From the NCBI GenBank assembly GCA_009917455.1, contig QZDS01000003.1:225112-289111 (forward strand): 64,000 bases of DNA, read 5' to 3'. The notes under the pieces are model-generated. The model had not been told where the DNA came from. It made no database searches and was given only the letters and a program-made list of their open reading frames with translations. The translations under genes and the position numbers were made by a program. This document shows, one piece after another, positions 24,177-34,178 of the stretch (position 1 is its first letter; each line of letters starts with the position of its first letter). Source of the stretch: a bacterium 1xD8-48. Its GTDB lineage: Bacteria; Bacillota; Clostridia; Lachnospirales; Lachnospiraceae.

Positions 24177-25845
24177 TATTACCATACGCCCCCCACTCCC
24201 TGCTGGGATAATTCTCCCCCTCCGTCCGGTCCGCTCCCCGAATCAGATAATTTTTAATTTCTCTGCTTTCCACCGTATTCTGGTAGCCTTCCACAACCGC
24301 CCACTCAAAAAACTGCGCGCACGCGCCGGCGGTAAGCGCCGCCGACATACTGGTTCCCGTCTTGCTTCCCAGAATCGAATCAATTTCCACCCCGGGCGCG
24401 CACAAATCCGGTTTGACGCGTCCCGTCCGCGTAAAGCCCCGGCTGGACTCCGTCCAGAAACTGTTGTTGGAATCGTTATAGGCCGTAACCGTAATCACCT
24501 CCCGCACATTGGAAGGCTCCGTCAGCGTCTGATAGGGAGACGGCCGCAAAAAATAGGTTTCATTATCCAGAAATTCTTTTAAAGGAAGCCAGATGTGGAA
24601 ACAATTCCCCACGCCTCCCCCGCTGATTGTCACGTGAATCGTCCATACACCGGGCGTGGGGTCTATGAACCTGAAAAAGATAAGCTCCTCCCCCGACCCC
24701 TGCTCCACAAGCACATGGTCCACAAGCACCCTGCTTTTGTCGTAAATAAAGACAAATTCCCGGCCGCTCTGTTCCCGGAAATCAACCTTGGGCGTAATCT
24801 CCCCGCCCGGCGTGCGGATGGATATGGCATGGGTTGCCGGAACGCTTCCCCAAAGCTCCGCCGTGAAGCCTTTTCCCCGTCCGTCCACCCTGATTTCCAC
24901 ATTTTCAATGGTTTCTTTCAGCCCTTCGACGGAAGTCGCCGTATAATGGTGGGCGCTGTTTCCCTCATTTCCCCCGCATACCACCACGGCTCTGCTTCTT
25001 TTGGTCGCAATCTGATTTAAGAATCCCGCCATAACCGAGTGCCCTTCATGGTCCCCCATATTGCTTCCAAGCGCAAAGCAGATAACCAGAGGTCTTGACA
25101 GGGAAATGGCATAGCTGTCCAGATACTTGAGCGCTACCAGAATATCGCTTTCCGCATAGGCGGCGGCTCCGTTTGCTATCAGATAAAAGTCTTTTAAATA
25201 CTGTTTTGCCTCCCGAAGCTTTACCATCACAATATCCGCCTCGGGCGCGGCCCCCAGAAAGCGCAGACCGACGCCAAGGGAACTTCCCGCCGCCACACTG
25301 GCAAGCGCGGTTCCGTGTCCGTCCTCGTCGTAGCTTGGTACAATCTCCCGGGGATTATCGCTTTGCAGCGCCAGATTTATCATTTCCCGCCGGTATTCCG
25401 TTCCATAGAGGATACCTGCCGGCGGTTCGCCGCTCTGTATCGTCTGGTCCCATATTCCCAGAATCCTTGTGCTCCCGTCCGGATTCCGAAACACATCGTA
25501 GTCGTAACGGATACCCGTATCCAGAAAGCCGATAACCACTCCCTTCCCCGTAAGATTCAGGGTTTCCCCCTGCACCCGCACGATACCGCTGCGAATCAGC
25601 GGAGACGGGTCAAAAGGACTGTCAGGTTCCTGCATCAGCCCATATATGTTAGGCATAACGGGATAAGTAAAAGTACTGATGCTCACCGGCTTAAGCCCCC
25701 GCCGGGGCACATAAGTGATGCTGAGCTGGTCGCTGACAGGCTGAACTGCGTATTCGCCCAGTCCGTTCCTTATTTCCTCCGGAAGAATATAATCCGTAAG
25801 CAAATCGTAGTAATCGTTTGAAATTGCTCTTTCACGGTCTGTCAT
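24163..25845 (-). CDS. S8 family (subtilisin-like) serine protease, CspB-like
   Basis: A 560-residue subtilase with the full catalytic triad: Asp109 in GFLDTGIRYD, His177 in DGHGTALAS and Ser499 in GTSMSAAL. There is no signal peptide. The architecture (long insert between His and Ser, LCAPGVEI) is that of the clostridial Csp/germination-type proteases and their paralogues. The last residues (REWGAYGNIVSS) depart from the family's usual ending after REWGYG, and the final codons lie in the inverted repeat at the right edge of the conjugative element. I infer that the element inserted at the 3' end and replaced about ten residues. The catalytic core is untouched, so the enzyme is probably active. 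Confidence 0.88.
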   Translation of the reverse strand: MTDRERAISNDYYDLLTDYILPEEIRNGLGEYAVQPVSDQLSITYVPRRGLKPVSISTFTYPVMPNIYGLMQEPDSPFDPSPLIRSGIVRVQGETLNLTGKGVVIGFLDTGIRYDYDVFRNPDGSTRILGIWDQTIQSGEPPAGILYGTEYRREMINLALQSDNPREIVPSYDEDGHGTALASVAAGSSLGVGLRFLGAAPEADIVMVKLREAKQYLKDFYLIANGAAAYAESDILVALKYLDSYAISLSRPLVICFALGSNMGDHEGHSVMAGFLNQIATKRSRAVVVCGGNEGNSAHHYTATSVEGLKETIENVEIRVDGRGKGFTAELWGSVPATHAISIRTPGGEITPKVDFREQSGREFVFIYDKSRVLVDHVLVEQGSGEELIFFRFIDPTPGVWTIHVTISGGGVGNCFHIWLPLKEFLDNETYFLRPSPYQTLTEPSNVREVITVTAYNDSNNSFWTESSRGFTRTGRVKPDLCAPGVEIDSILGSKTGTSMSAALTAGACAQFFEWAVVEGYQNTVESREIKNYLIRGADRTEGENYPSREWGAYGNIVSS

Positions 25846-26055
25846 TACAAAATCTCCGTCATTTTTCTTCTATTATATGACCGCCCCCTCAAAAGTTTAA
25901 TTCAGAGATTTTTACTATTTTATCAGAGTTTATTCTTACCATAAAAAATTAAATGCTTATACAATAGAAAAAAGAAAACAGCAGACGGCCGCACTTTGTT
26001 CCAGATACAGGTGTGCCGAAAGGCGTCTGCGGAACTTAAATTAGGAGGACTCAAA

Positions 26056-28851
26056 ATGACAAGAATGAGTTTGCAAGACAACTGGACCCTGACCGTTTTA
26101 GGGGAAAATGTCTACCATATCCCCGAAACCCCAATCGAAACAAAGGTTCCTTCCACCGTGTACGGAACCCTTCTTAGCAAAGGCCTGATTCCCGACCCCT
26201 ATTTTCGCGATAACGAGCTTATGGCGACAAAGCTGATGGAAAATGACTTTGCCTACGAAACCGAATTTTCCATCCCGGAAAAAGAGAGAGAATCCGACCG
26301 GCTGTTCCTTCGCTTCGACGGCATCGACACACTTGCCGACGTTTATCTGAACGACCGGCATCTCGGCTCTGCGGACAACATGAACCGCGTCTGGGAATTT
26401 GACATCACTTCCATGGTAATGGAGGACGATAAGGATACCCTTTACCGTTTAAAGGTGGTCCTGCACTCCCCTACCCGTTTTATTGAAAAGGCAAACAAGG
26501 AATGTCCCGTAGGCGGTTCCAGCGACGCTATGCCGGGCTTCCCCCACATCCGCAAGGCGGCCTGCATGTTCGGCTGGGACTGGGGCGGAAGGCTTCCCGA
26601 CGCCGGACTTTTCCGCGAGGTTTCCGTTGACGCTTACAAAACCGCGCGTATCGCGCAGGTTTATTTGGGACAAAGACATGAAGTAACCGGCAAATCCGTG
26701 CACGGAAACATCGTTTCTTCCGTACGCCTTACGGCGGACGTTGAAATCGAATGGATGCCAGGGGCTTCCTCTGAGAAAGTAAAAGCCGTTCTTCTTTTGA
26801 CCTCACCCGACGGCAGTACCACTTTATCAGGCCAAAGCGCCCTCACAGACGCTTTCACGGATTCGGCTCCTTCCTTAAATCTGACCGGATTAGGGTGCGG
26901 GCTCCGCAGCAACCATATCAGCGTATCCATGACCGTTGAGAACCCGCAGCTCTGGTGGCCCAACGGCTATGGCGACCAGGCCCTCTATCAGGCAAAGGTT
27001 CTGCTGGCGCCGGAGACAGAGGACGCCGGAGAGCCTTTAGATTCCTGGCAGAAAAAAATTGGTCTGCGCACCATGACCGTCAACACCGACGCCATGGCGG
27101 ACGAAGTTTTCGACAGCCATATGATAAACCAGGAGGACGACCTTGACGACGGCAACAACATGATTTTAGCCCACGGAGAAAAACGCATCATTGTCACCGA
27201 CAGAAAGGAAAAGAAGATTCCCGGGCGCAATTTTGCGTACGAAGTAAACGGCCTGCAGATTTTTGCCATGGGCGCGGATTATATTCCCGAGGACAATATC
27301 CTTACAAGGCAGAACCGCAGACGTACCGACATGCTGCTTGCTTCCGCTCAGGAATCCCACTATAACTGCCTGCGCGTCTGGGGCGGCGGCTATTTCCTGG
27401 ACGACTTCTTTTACGACGTGTGCGACGAGAGAGGGCTTATCGTATGGCAGGATTTCATGTTCGCCTGCGCCTCCTATGAGCTCGAGGACGTCTTTGAAGC
27501 CAATATCTGCGCGGAAATCCGTCAGAATATCCGCCGTCTCCGCTCCCATCCCTGTATCGGTCTGTGGTGCGGCAATAACGAGATGGAAACCCAGTACGAG
27601 ACCCTGGCCTGGCCTCAGACCAAAAAGCAGTACTATGACTATATCCGCCTGTATGAGTACATAATTCCGAAGCTTGTAAAAGAAGAAGACCCGGACGCTT
27701 TCTACTGGCCCTCCTCCCCTTCCTCGGGCGGCAACTATGAAAACAGCAACGCCGAAAACGTGGGAGACGTCCACTACTGGGGCGTATGGCACGGCAACGA
27801 GCCCTTTACCGCATACAGGAAGCATCACTACCGTTTCCTCTCGGAGTTCGGCTTCCAGTCCTTCCCGTCCCTGCAGACAGTCCGCCGGTTTACGGATAAG
27901 GGCGACAGGAACATTTACTCCCGGGTGATGGAGATGCACCAGAGGAATACTGCCGCCAACGGCAAAATTATGAACTATATCTCCCAGACCTATCTGTACC
28001 CGAAGAATTTTGACGAGCTGCTCTACTGCTCCCAGCTTCTCCAGGCGGACGCCATCCGCTACGGCGTGGAGCATTTCAGACGCTTCCGCGGCACCTGCAT
28101 GGGTACGGTGGTATGGCAGTTAAACGATATCTGGCCCGTGGCCTCCTGGGCAAGCGTTGACTATTACGGAAACTGGAAAGCGCTGCAGTATGCCGAAAAG
28201 CGCATGTTTGCACCGATTCTGCTCTCCTGCGAGGAACACGGCGAGATTGACCAGAAACCCAACCCCAACACCCTTCCGGCGCCGGTTGATATAAGCGCGG
28301 ATTTACATGTGGCAAACGAGACGGCCCAGCCTGTCAGCGGATTGGTAAAATGGTCCCTCCGTATGCCGGACTCCTCCATAGTCCGCGAAGGAGAATTTGA
28401 GGTAACCGCACCCGCTTACGGCGGCGCATGGCTCCCTCACCTTGATTTCAACGGAGAGGATCCCTTGAAGGTTCATCTGGAATACTCCCTCACAGTGGAC
28501 GGCGTCCTTGTTTCCTCCGGAACCACTCTGTTCTGCGCGCCCAAGCACTACGCTTTCGCGGACCCGAAGCTTACGGTTTCCGTAGACGGCGACACCGTAA
28601 CGGTAACGGCGGAAAATTACGCGAAATCTGTCAGTGTGGAGACGGAAAACGGCGTTCTGCGTCTTGACGACAACTTTGTGGATATGGAAGCCGGAACCAG
28701 AACATTTAAGATTCTGGAAAGCAGAGATTTCACCGCCGACAGCACCGGGACAGATATTCCCTGCGCCTTTAAAGGCGGCAACACCCTGTCGGGTGGTAAG
28801 GTTTCCGGCGCTTTCCGCGTAAGAAGTATTTACGAAAGCGCGGACAGATAA
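26056..28851 (+). CDS. GH2 family beta-mannosidase
   Basis: A 931-residue cytoplasmic enzyme that removes beta-linked mannose from the non-reducing ends of manno-oligosaccharides. It has the GH2 sugar-binding domain (GTLLSKGLIPDPYFRDNE), an immunoglobulin-like domain, and a TIM barrel with the acid/base Glu509 in CGNNEMET and the nucleophile Glu597 in FLSEFGFQS. HIRKAACMFGWDWGGRLPD is typical of beta-mannosidases rather than beta-galactosidases. There is no signal peptide. AGGAGGACTCAAA precedes the ATG at 26056. It is alone on the plus strand and convergent with an AraC regulator. Confidence 0.93.
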   Translation: MTRMSLQDNWTLTVLGENVYHIPETPIETKVPSTVYGTLLSKGLIPDPYFRDNELMATKLMENDFAYETEFSIPEKERESDRLFLRFDGIDTLADVYLNDRHLGSADNMNRVWEFDITSMVMEDDKDTLYRLKVVLHSPTRFIEKANKECPVGGSSDAMPGFPHIRKAACMFGWDWGGRLPDAGLFREVSVDAYKTARIAQVYLGQRHEVTGKSVHGNIVSSVRLTADVEIEWMPGASSEKVKAVLLLTSPDGSTTLSGQSALTDAFTDSAPSLNLTGLGCGLRSNHISVSMTVENPQLWWPNGYGDQALYQAKVLLAPETEDAGEPLDSWQKKIGLRTMTVNTDAMADEVFDSHMINQEDDLDDGNNMILAHGEKRIIVTDRKEKKIPGRNFAYEVNGLQIFAMGADYIPEDNILTRQNRRRTDMLLASAQESHYNCLRVWGGGYFLDDFFYDVCDERGLIVWQDFMFACASYELEDVFEANICAEIRQNIRRLRSHPCIGLWCGNNEMETQYETLAWPQTKKQYYDYIRLYEYIIPKLVKEEDPDAFYWPSSPSSGGNYENSNAENVGDVHYWGVWHGNEPFTAYRKHHYRFLSEFGFQSFPSLQTVRRFTDKGDRNIYSRVMEMHQRNTAANGKIMNYISQTYLYPKNFDELLYCSQLLQADAIRYGVEHFRRFRGTCMGTVVWQLNDIWPVASWASVDYYGNWKALQYAEKRMFAPILLSCEEHGEIDQKPNPNTLPAPVDISADLHVANETAQPVSGLVKWSLRMPDSSIVREGEFEVTAPAYGGAWLPHLDFNGEDPLKVHLEYSLTVDGVLVSSGTTLFCAPKHYAFADPKLTVSVDGDTVTVTAENYAKSVSVETENGVLRLDDNFVDMEAGTRTFKILESRDFTADSTGTDIPCAFKGGNTLSGGKVSGAFRVRSIYESADR

Positions 28852-28931
28852 ACGGCGGACAGCCAAATATATCAAAGGGAGCCTGTATTTCAATCAGCTT
28901 TCTGACCCGTTGCCCGGGGAAGATAAAGAAG

Positions 28932-28972
28932 CAGCCGCCGGATATGCGCAAAATACGCCTATCCGGCGGCTG
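28932..28972. terminator. Bidirectional hairpin between convergent genes
   Basis: A 13-bp perfect stem CAGCCGCCGGATA/TATCCGGCGGCTG with a 15-base loop, lying between the ends of the beta-mannosidase gene and the AraC gene. T runs are weak on both sides. Confidence 0.6.
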
Positions 28973-28997
28973 TCATATATATGCCCGGCCGTTCTGC

Positions 28998-29876
28998 TCA
29001 CCCTCTGGCCTTGCGGGCCTGATTCGGGGTGACCCCCTTTAATTTTTTATAACATCTGATAAAATAGCTGCAGTCGGAATACCCCACCTCATGGGCGATA
29101 AAAGAAACATCATAATTGGAAAAAAGGAGCATGTTTTCCGCCACATTGATTCGTGTGGCCGTAATGTATTCCTTACAGGTCTTTCCGTACCGCCGGTAAA
29201 AATTCCCGGAAAAGGTGGAATGGGACATTCCGCACATGGCGGCAAGCTTTTTCGCAGTCAGCTCTTCAAAATAATGGCTGTCAATATACTCCGAGATAAG
29301 ATCGAAGCCAAGCTCGTAAGAGGGGTGTATGCCGGGCGTCGGCAAAAGGTAACCCTCCTTCTGCCAGCACCTTATCAGTTTTACCATTATCTTACAGATG
29401 TCCGCGGTAAATATCATGGAATAGGCATAGTCCTTTTCCCTGTATTCCTTTACAATCTCCTCGAATAACGGGAGAAGGTTCATCTCCTTTATTTTATCCG
29501 GGGCGAAATCACAGGGATAAACAGAGGCGCTTATTCCCTGAAGCGAAGAACGGAGACTGATATTGTCCGTCCTGCCCGAAGGCAGATTGCCCGAATCAAA
29601 TTTTACAACATAATAGCGCACCCGCTCCGATTTATCAAAAGCGTCTATTCCATGGACACATCTGGGCGGAAAAAGGATTACGGTATCTTCCCCACATATC
29701 TTTACGGCGTTTTCCATGGAAATCCTCACCCTGCCCTCCAGAATATAGAGAAGTTCCGCATAATAATGCCAGTGTGCCGGAATAGGAAGCCCGGAACCGG
29801 CGTTTTCGCTGTCGCTGCAAAACGCCTCGTAAGGCGAAGCTATGGGGTCAATATATTCGTATAAATTATTCATCAT
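28998..29876 (-). CDS. AraC family transcriptional regulator
   Basis: A 292-residue regulator. The N-terminal part is a cupin-like ligand-sensing domain (HWHYYAELLYILEGRVRISMEN), and the C-terminal 100 residues hold two helix-turn-helix motifs (LAAMCGMSHSTFSGNFYRRYG and VAENMLLFSNYDVSFIAHEVGY) followed by DCSYFIRCYKKLKGVTPNQ. It is likely a carbohydrate-responsive activator, and the neighbouring beta-mannosidase gene is a possible target, though the two are convergent. Confidence 0.9.
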   Translation of the reverse strand: MMNNLYEYIDPIASPYEAFCSDSENAGSGLPIPAHWHYYAELLYILEGRVRISMENAVKICGEDTVILFPPRCVHGIDAFDKSERVRYYVVKFDSGNLPSGRTDNISLRSSLQGISASVYPCDFAPDKIKEMNLLPLFEEIVKEYREKDYAYSMIFTADICKIMVKLIRCWQKEGYLLPTPGIHPSYELGFDLISEYIDSHYFEELTAKKLAAMCGMSHSTFSGNFYRRYGKTCKEYITATRINVAENMLLFSNYDVSFIAHEVGYSDCSYFIRCYKKLKGVTPNQARKARG

Positions 29877-29909
29877 TTGCGCAAGGGTCCTTGTTTAAAT
29901 GCCCACAGC

Positions 29910-31430
29910 CTAGTTGTCCTTTAATTCTATGGCTTTCAGTTTATCGGGATTTTCCCCGCTAAGGCTGCGGATATCAATAATCGGCCCGCCTGTCCCTTCA
30001 ATATATTCCCGGGTAATAATAACCCTGCCGATGTTGTCGTCCTTGGGAATTTCATACATGATATCCAGCATAAATTCCTCAATAATCGCGCGCAGGGCCC
30101 TTGCTCCGGTATCTTTCTCCATTGCCTTTTCAGCAATGGCCTCCAGCGCGCCCTCGTCAAACTCCAGCTTCACCTCGTCCAGTTCAAGAAGCTTCTGGTA
30201 CTGCTTTAAAATCGCATTCTTAGGCTCCTTTAAAATCTTTACCAGCATGGGCTTATCCAGCGCCGCCAGAGTGTAAATCACAGGAAGCCTGCCCAAAAAT
30301 TCCGGTATCATGCCGAATTTCTTCAAGTCCTCCACAGTCACCTTGCTGATGATATTCTTTTCCCTGTCAAATTTATCCTTAAGCTCCGCGTTGAAACCGA
30401 TGGAGGTCTGCTTTTTCAGACGCTGCTTGATAATCTCTTCCAAATCCGGGAACGCGCCGCCGCAGATAAAGAGAATGTTTCTTGTGTTAATGGTGGTAAG
30501 GGGCACCATGGCGTTCTTGCTGTTGGCTCCCACCGGAACCTCCACATCCGCTCCCTCTAAAAGCCGCAAAAGCCCCTGCTGTACGCTTTCTCCGCTGACG
30601 TCCCGGCTGTGGGTGTTTTTCTTTTTAGCAATCTTGTCAATCTCGTCGATAAACACAATGCCCCGCTCCGCTCTCTCCACATCGTTGTCGGCCTCGTTTA
30701 AAAGTTTGGAAATAACGCTCTCAATATCGTCGCCGATATATCCCGCCTCGGTGAGGGAGGTTGCGTCGGCAATGGCAAGCGGCACGTCAAGGAGCCTTGC
30801 AAGGGTCTTAACCAGGTAGGTCTTTCCGCATCCCGTAGGGCCAATCATCAGCATATTGGACTTCTCGATTTCGATATCGTCCATGGTGTCGGTGGCAACC
30901 CGCTTGTAATGATTGTACACGGCGACGGAAATCACCTTCTTGGCGTGTTCCTGCCCAATCACATATTCGTCAAGCTGCGCCCTGATTTTGTGCGGGGGCG
31001 GAACGTTTTTGATGTCCAGTACGGGTTCTTCCTCTTTCTTCGGCTTTTTCTTTTTTACCCTCTGCTTGTTGGGAATCCCTCCCTCTCCCTGCAAATCCGC
31101 AATATTTACAAAACGGATATTGGGAAAACCCTTGCCGTTTAAGTTTTTGTTGATATCGTTCACAAGGTTCGGATTGTTCAGCATTCCCTGATAATCAAAC
31201 CTGCTCACCGTATCCATGGTTTTATGCATACAGTCGTTGCACACCGTAATATTATTGGGGAGCTTGAACATTTTTCCGGCCTTGCTCTCAGGACGGCGGC
31301 ACATAAAGCAGACGTCCTCGTAGTCGCTTTCTTTCTTTTCGCCCTCACCGGGCTTTTTGTCCACTGGCTTTTCGGACTTTCCGTCCGTATTTTCCAGCTC
31401 CTTCTTATCCTTTTCATCAAAATCCGACAT
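29910..31430 (-). CDS. clpX: ClpX-like ATP-dependent protease ATPase subunit, long form
   Basis: A 506-residue AAA+ unfoldase. An acidic N-terminal tail is followed by a zinc-binding domain (CFMC at 41-44, CNDC at 64-67), a Lys-rich linker (KKKKPKKEEE), Walker A GPTGCGKT, Walker B IVFIDEIDKIA and the C-terminal sensor-2 region (GARALRAIIEEF). IGF in KQTSIGFNAELK is the loop that docks to ClpP. It is about 80 residues longer than usual ClpX, mostly in the N-terminal tail and the linker before the AAA domain. No clpP or tig lies beside it, so it may be a second ClpX paralogue. The start at 31430 follows GAGGAAAAAT. Confidence 0.88.
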   Translation of the reverse strand: MSDFDEKDKKELENTDGKSEKPVDKKPGEGEKKESDYEDVCFMCRRPESKAGKMFKLPNNITVCNDCMHKTMDTVSRFDYQGMLNNPNLVNDINKNLNGKGFPNIRFVNIADLQGEGGIPNKQRVKKKKPKKEEEPVLDIKNVPPPHKIRAQLDEYVIGQEHAKKVISVAVYNHYKRVATDTMDDIEIEKSNMLMIGPTGCGKTYLVKTLARLLDVPLAIADATSLTEAGYIGDDIESVISKLLNEADNDVERAERGIVFIDEIDKIAKKKNTHSRDVSGESVQQGLLRLLEGADVEVPVGANSKNAMVPLTTINTRNILFICGGAFPDLEEIIKQRLKKQTSIGFNAELKDKFDREKNIISKVTVEDLKKFGMIPEFLGRLPVIYTLAALDKPMLVKILKEPKNAILKQYQKLLELDEVKLEFDEGALEAIAEKAMEKDTGARALRAIIEEFMLDIMYEIPKDDNIGRVIITREYIEGTGGPIIDIRSLSGENPDKLKAIELKDN

Positions 31431-31573
31431 ATTTTTCCTCATTTCCGTTATATGATTTCTGTTTCCCGCTTTTCCATTCATTCCGGCAGCTTCCGATTTG
31501 CGCTTTCTATGCCTCCGAATAATTTCCGGCTTACACTTTCCTGCCTTCCGGCAGCTCCCGGTTCCCTCTCCAT

Positions 31574-32893
31574 CTACACGATTCTCCGCACGGAAAGAAT
31601 TTCCTTGTAGGTGGCGTGGGTAATCTTTATCCCCGTCCGCTGGGTGCTGGCATGAACAATCTGTCCGCCGCCTATATAAATGCCCACATGCCCCGCATAG
31701 CATACGACATCCCCCGGCTGCGCCTCCGAATAGGAAACCCCGGTGCCGGAGCTCCTCATGGAATAGGATGTTCTGGGCAGACTGTAGCCGAAATCCTTAT
31801 AAACTCTCCACACAAAACCAGAGCAGTCCGCCCCCTGCGTCAGGCTTGTCCCGCCGGGCACATAAGGATTTCCGATAAACTGGCAGGCATAATTGGCAAT
31901 CTGCTGCCCCTTGCTCCCCGAACCCGAATAGCTGGACGCCGACGCGTAGCTCTGGGAGGAACCGCCTCCGGACGAGCTTCCTGACGAGCTCTCCGACGAA
32001 CCGCCGCCCGAGCTCTGCCGCGCTTCTTCCTCCGCCTGCCGCTGCAGCGCCAGCTCCTGGGCTTTCCTGGCTTCCTCCTCCAGTCTCTTTGCCTCGTCAA
32101 TCTGTGACTGCTTTTCCTGTGCCTCGGCTGCCAGCCGTTTGATTTCCTCATTCTGCTTTCTGATATTGGCCTTGTAAACCGCCGCTTCCTGTCTGGCACG
32201 GGTAAGCTGGGCCTCATAGTCCTCGTAAACCGCTTTCTTTTCCGTCAGAATAATTTCAAGGCTTTCCTTCTCTTCCATCAGCTCATGCTCCTGAGCCTCC
32301 AGCTCTGCCCTCTCCTCCTCCAGCTTCTCCTTCAGGGCTTCCACCGTCATTCGGGCAGCCTCATATTCCTCAAGAAGGTTCCGGTCATATTCGTAAAGCT
32401 TTTCCACATACTCCACCTTATTCATCATATCGGCAAAGCTCTGGCTGGCCAGAAGTATTTCCAGATAGGTGGAATCGCCCTTTTCATACATAAACTTAAT
32501 ACGGAGCTTCATATCCTCATACTGCTCCTGCTCCGTGGCGAGGGCTTCCTCGTACTCCCTCGTGGTTTCCTCAATCTGTTCTTCCTTCTCCCCGATTTCT
32601 TCTTCGATAATTTCCACACTGGCAATGGTCTCCACCAGGGCGGCGTCGATTTCGTCGATTTCTCCCGCCACCTCGTCCACGTCCTCCTGAATGGAATCCG
32701 CCACGCCGGCAGCATTGTCATATTTCTGCTGCTCCTGCCGCTTTCTCGCGTCCGCGTCCTTCTTCTGCCTCTCCAACTCCTGCTTCTGTCTTTCCAAATC
32801 GGAAATAGACGTAGCCGCTACCGGCTCCGCCGCAAAAATCAGCATCACAAATGATAAAATTACCGCCAAAAGTCTGACCTTCTGTTTCCTCAT
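31574..32893 (-). CDS. Secreted NlpC/P60 (C40) peptidoglycan endopeptidase with coiled-coil N-terminus
   Basis: A 439-residue exported protein. A signal peptide (LLAVILSFVMLIFAAEPVAA) is followed by long coiled coils (about residues 30-270, rich in Glu/Gln/Lys), a Ser/Gly linker and a C-terminal NlpC/P60 domain with catalytic Cys in GADCSGFVW and His in GHVGIYIGGGQIVHAS. This is the architecture of CwlO/PcsB-type hydrolases that cut stem peptides during growth and are controlled through the coiled coil (often by FtsEX). A GTG five codons upstream (32908) is an alternative start. It lies between the clpX-like and trigger-factor-like genes, all leftward. Confidence 0.9.
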   Translation of the reverse strand: MRKQKVRLLAVILSFVMLIFAAEPVAATSISDLERQKQELERQKKDADARKRQEQQKYDNAAGVADSIQEDVDEVAGEIDEIDAALVETIASVEIIEEEIGEKEEQIEETTREYEEALATEQEQYEDMKLRIKFMYEKGDSTYLEILLASQSFADMMNKVEYVEKLYEYDRNLLEEYEAARMTVEALKEKLEEERAELEAQEHELMEEKESLEIILTEKKAVYEDYEAQLTRARQEAAVYKANIRKQNEEIKRLAAEAQEKQSQIDEAKRLEEEARKAQELALQRQAEEEARQSSGGGSSESSSGSSSGGGSSQSYASASSYSGSGSKGQQIANYACQFIGNPYVPGGTSLTQGADCSGFVWRVYKDFGYSLPRTSYSMRSSGTGVSYSEAQPGDVVCYAGHVGIYIGGGQIVHASTQRTGIKITHATYKEILSVRRIV

Positions 32894-32964
32894 CCTGTTT
32901 TCTCTCACTCTTTCCGCCGCCGCAGTCCCCGAACCGGACAGTCATCAGGCGCCCGTGCCGAAAC

Positions 32965-34008
32965 CTATGTCCCGGACACCGAGGCGTTTTCCCCCAGAAA
33001 CTTCGCTGCCTTCTGTACAAGAAGGGATTCCCGCAAAGCCTCCTTATCGATATTGTCGCCGGTGACATTTTCCTCAAGCTCCTCGTCCGACACCTTTAAG
33101 CCTTCCTCGTCGGCAATCGCCGCAAGCATAATGTAACGTCTGGATATCATCTCAGCCTGTCCGCGAAGGGTATCCTGGTATTCTTCCGCCGTACCTCCGT
33201 AGACATTTGCCACATAATCGCCCACTTCCATCTGATACATGCCTGCATAGGCTGACGCATTGCTGGTAAGAATTCCGAAAATACGGTTTACCATTGCCTC
33301 CGGCGGCTCCTCGAAACGGCTGGCCGACTCAAGCGCCTCCACGGCCGCGTTTTCCCTCTCCGCCTCAAAATCCGCCTGTCTTTGCTCCGTAAGCCTTTCA
33401 CGGACATATTCCCTATATTCCGAAACAGTGCTGCAGTCCGTAAGCCCTAATCCGGCCACATACTCGTCCGTAAGCTCCGGCGTCTTCGGCTCGCCGATTT
33501 CATGGAGCGTTACAGTAAATACCACCGGCGCTCCCGACAAATCGGGATTCGGATCGTACGGGTCGGGAAACTTCAAATCAAGGTCCTTTGTCTCCCCGAT
33601 TTCCATTCCGACCACACCGTCCTCAAAGCCGTCGATAAACTTCCCTGAGCCGATAATCAGCTCGTACCCGCTGGCAGTCCCTCCTGCAAAGGCCACGCCG
33701 TCCTGTTTCCCCTCAAAATCTATAATCACCCTGTCGCCGTTTTCCACGCCGCGCCCTGTGACCGGCACATATTCCGCGTTCTCCATCATCATATAGCGAA
33801 GCGCCCCTTCAAGATACTCGTCGGACACCTCCGGCGATGCCACCGCTACCTCTATTCCCTTATATTCCCCCAAAATTACATAGTCCTTCGCCTTTAAGTC
33901 CGTAACATACTTAAGCTCGTCCGGGCTCTTCCCGCCGCATGCCGTGCAGACGCCTGCCAGCATGGCAAAGGTAAATGCCGTCAGTTTTTTCCGGTTAAAA
34001 AATTTCAT
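32965..34008 (-). CDS. Trigger-factor-like FKBP peptidyl-prolyl isomerase, putative lipoprotein
   Basis: A 347-residue exported protein. The N-terminus has a signal-like helix ending at Cys24 (CTACGGK), an imperfect lipobox, so membrane anchoring is likely but not certain. Residues about 85-170 form an FKBP-type domain (GDRVIIDFEGKQDGVAF, GKFIDGFEDGVVGM), and the rest resembles the C-terminal chaperone arms of trigger factor (LTEQRQADFEAERENAAVEAL, RRYIMLAAIADEEGLKVSDEEL). It probably folds secreted proteins outside the membrane. The neighbour is a secreted cell wall hydrolase. Confidence 0.88.
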   Translation of the reverse strand: MKFFNRKKLTAFTFAMLAGVCTACGGKSPDELKYVTDLKAKDYVILGEYKGIEVAVASPEVSDEYLEGALRYMMMENAEYVPVTGRGVENGDRVIIDFEGKQDGVAFAGGTASGYELIIGSGKFIDGFEDGVVGMEIGETKDLDLKFPDPYDPNPDLSGAPVVFTVTLHEIGEPKTPELTDEYVAGLGLTDCSTVSEYREYVRERLTEQRQADFEAERENAAVEALESASRFEEPPEAMVNRIFGILTSNASAYAGMYQMEVGDYVANVYGGTAEEYQDTLRGQAEMISRRYIMLAAIADEEGLKVSDEELEENVTGDNIDKEALRESLLVQKAAKFLGENASVSGT

Positions 34009-34178
34009 AAAATATTCTGGTCTCCTTTTTCATAATAGTCTGACACCCCTCAAAGTTTAATTATATACCAAATCAGGCGCAAGTTCAATGAAACCTCTTG
34101 CCTATTTCTCCCAAAAATGATAATATTATTTAGAAATATGCCATATCATTTGCATACGAAATCGTCAGGAGGTTTATC

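Noticed and set aside
24163..25845. S8 protease as cargo of the conjugative element
   Set aside because: It reads up to the inverted repeat at the junction and its last codons lie in that repeat, so it is more likely the chromosomal target gene.
27166..28074. Long minus-strand frame of 302 codons opposite the beta-mannosidase gene
   Set aside because: The plus-strand frame has both GH2 catalytic residues and a proper ribosome binding site; the minus frame has no family features.
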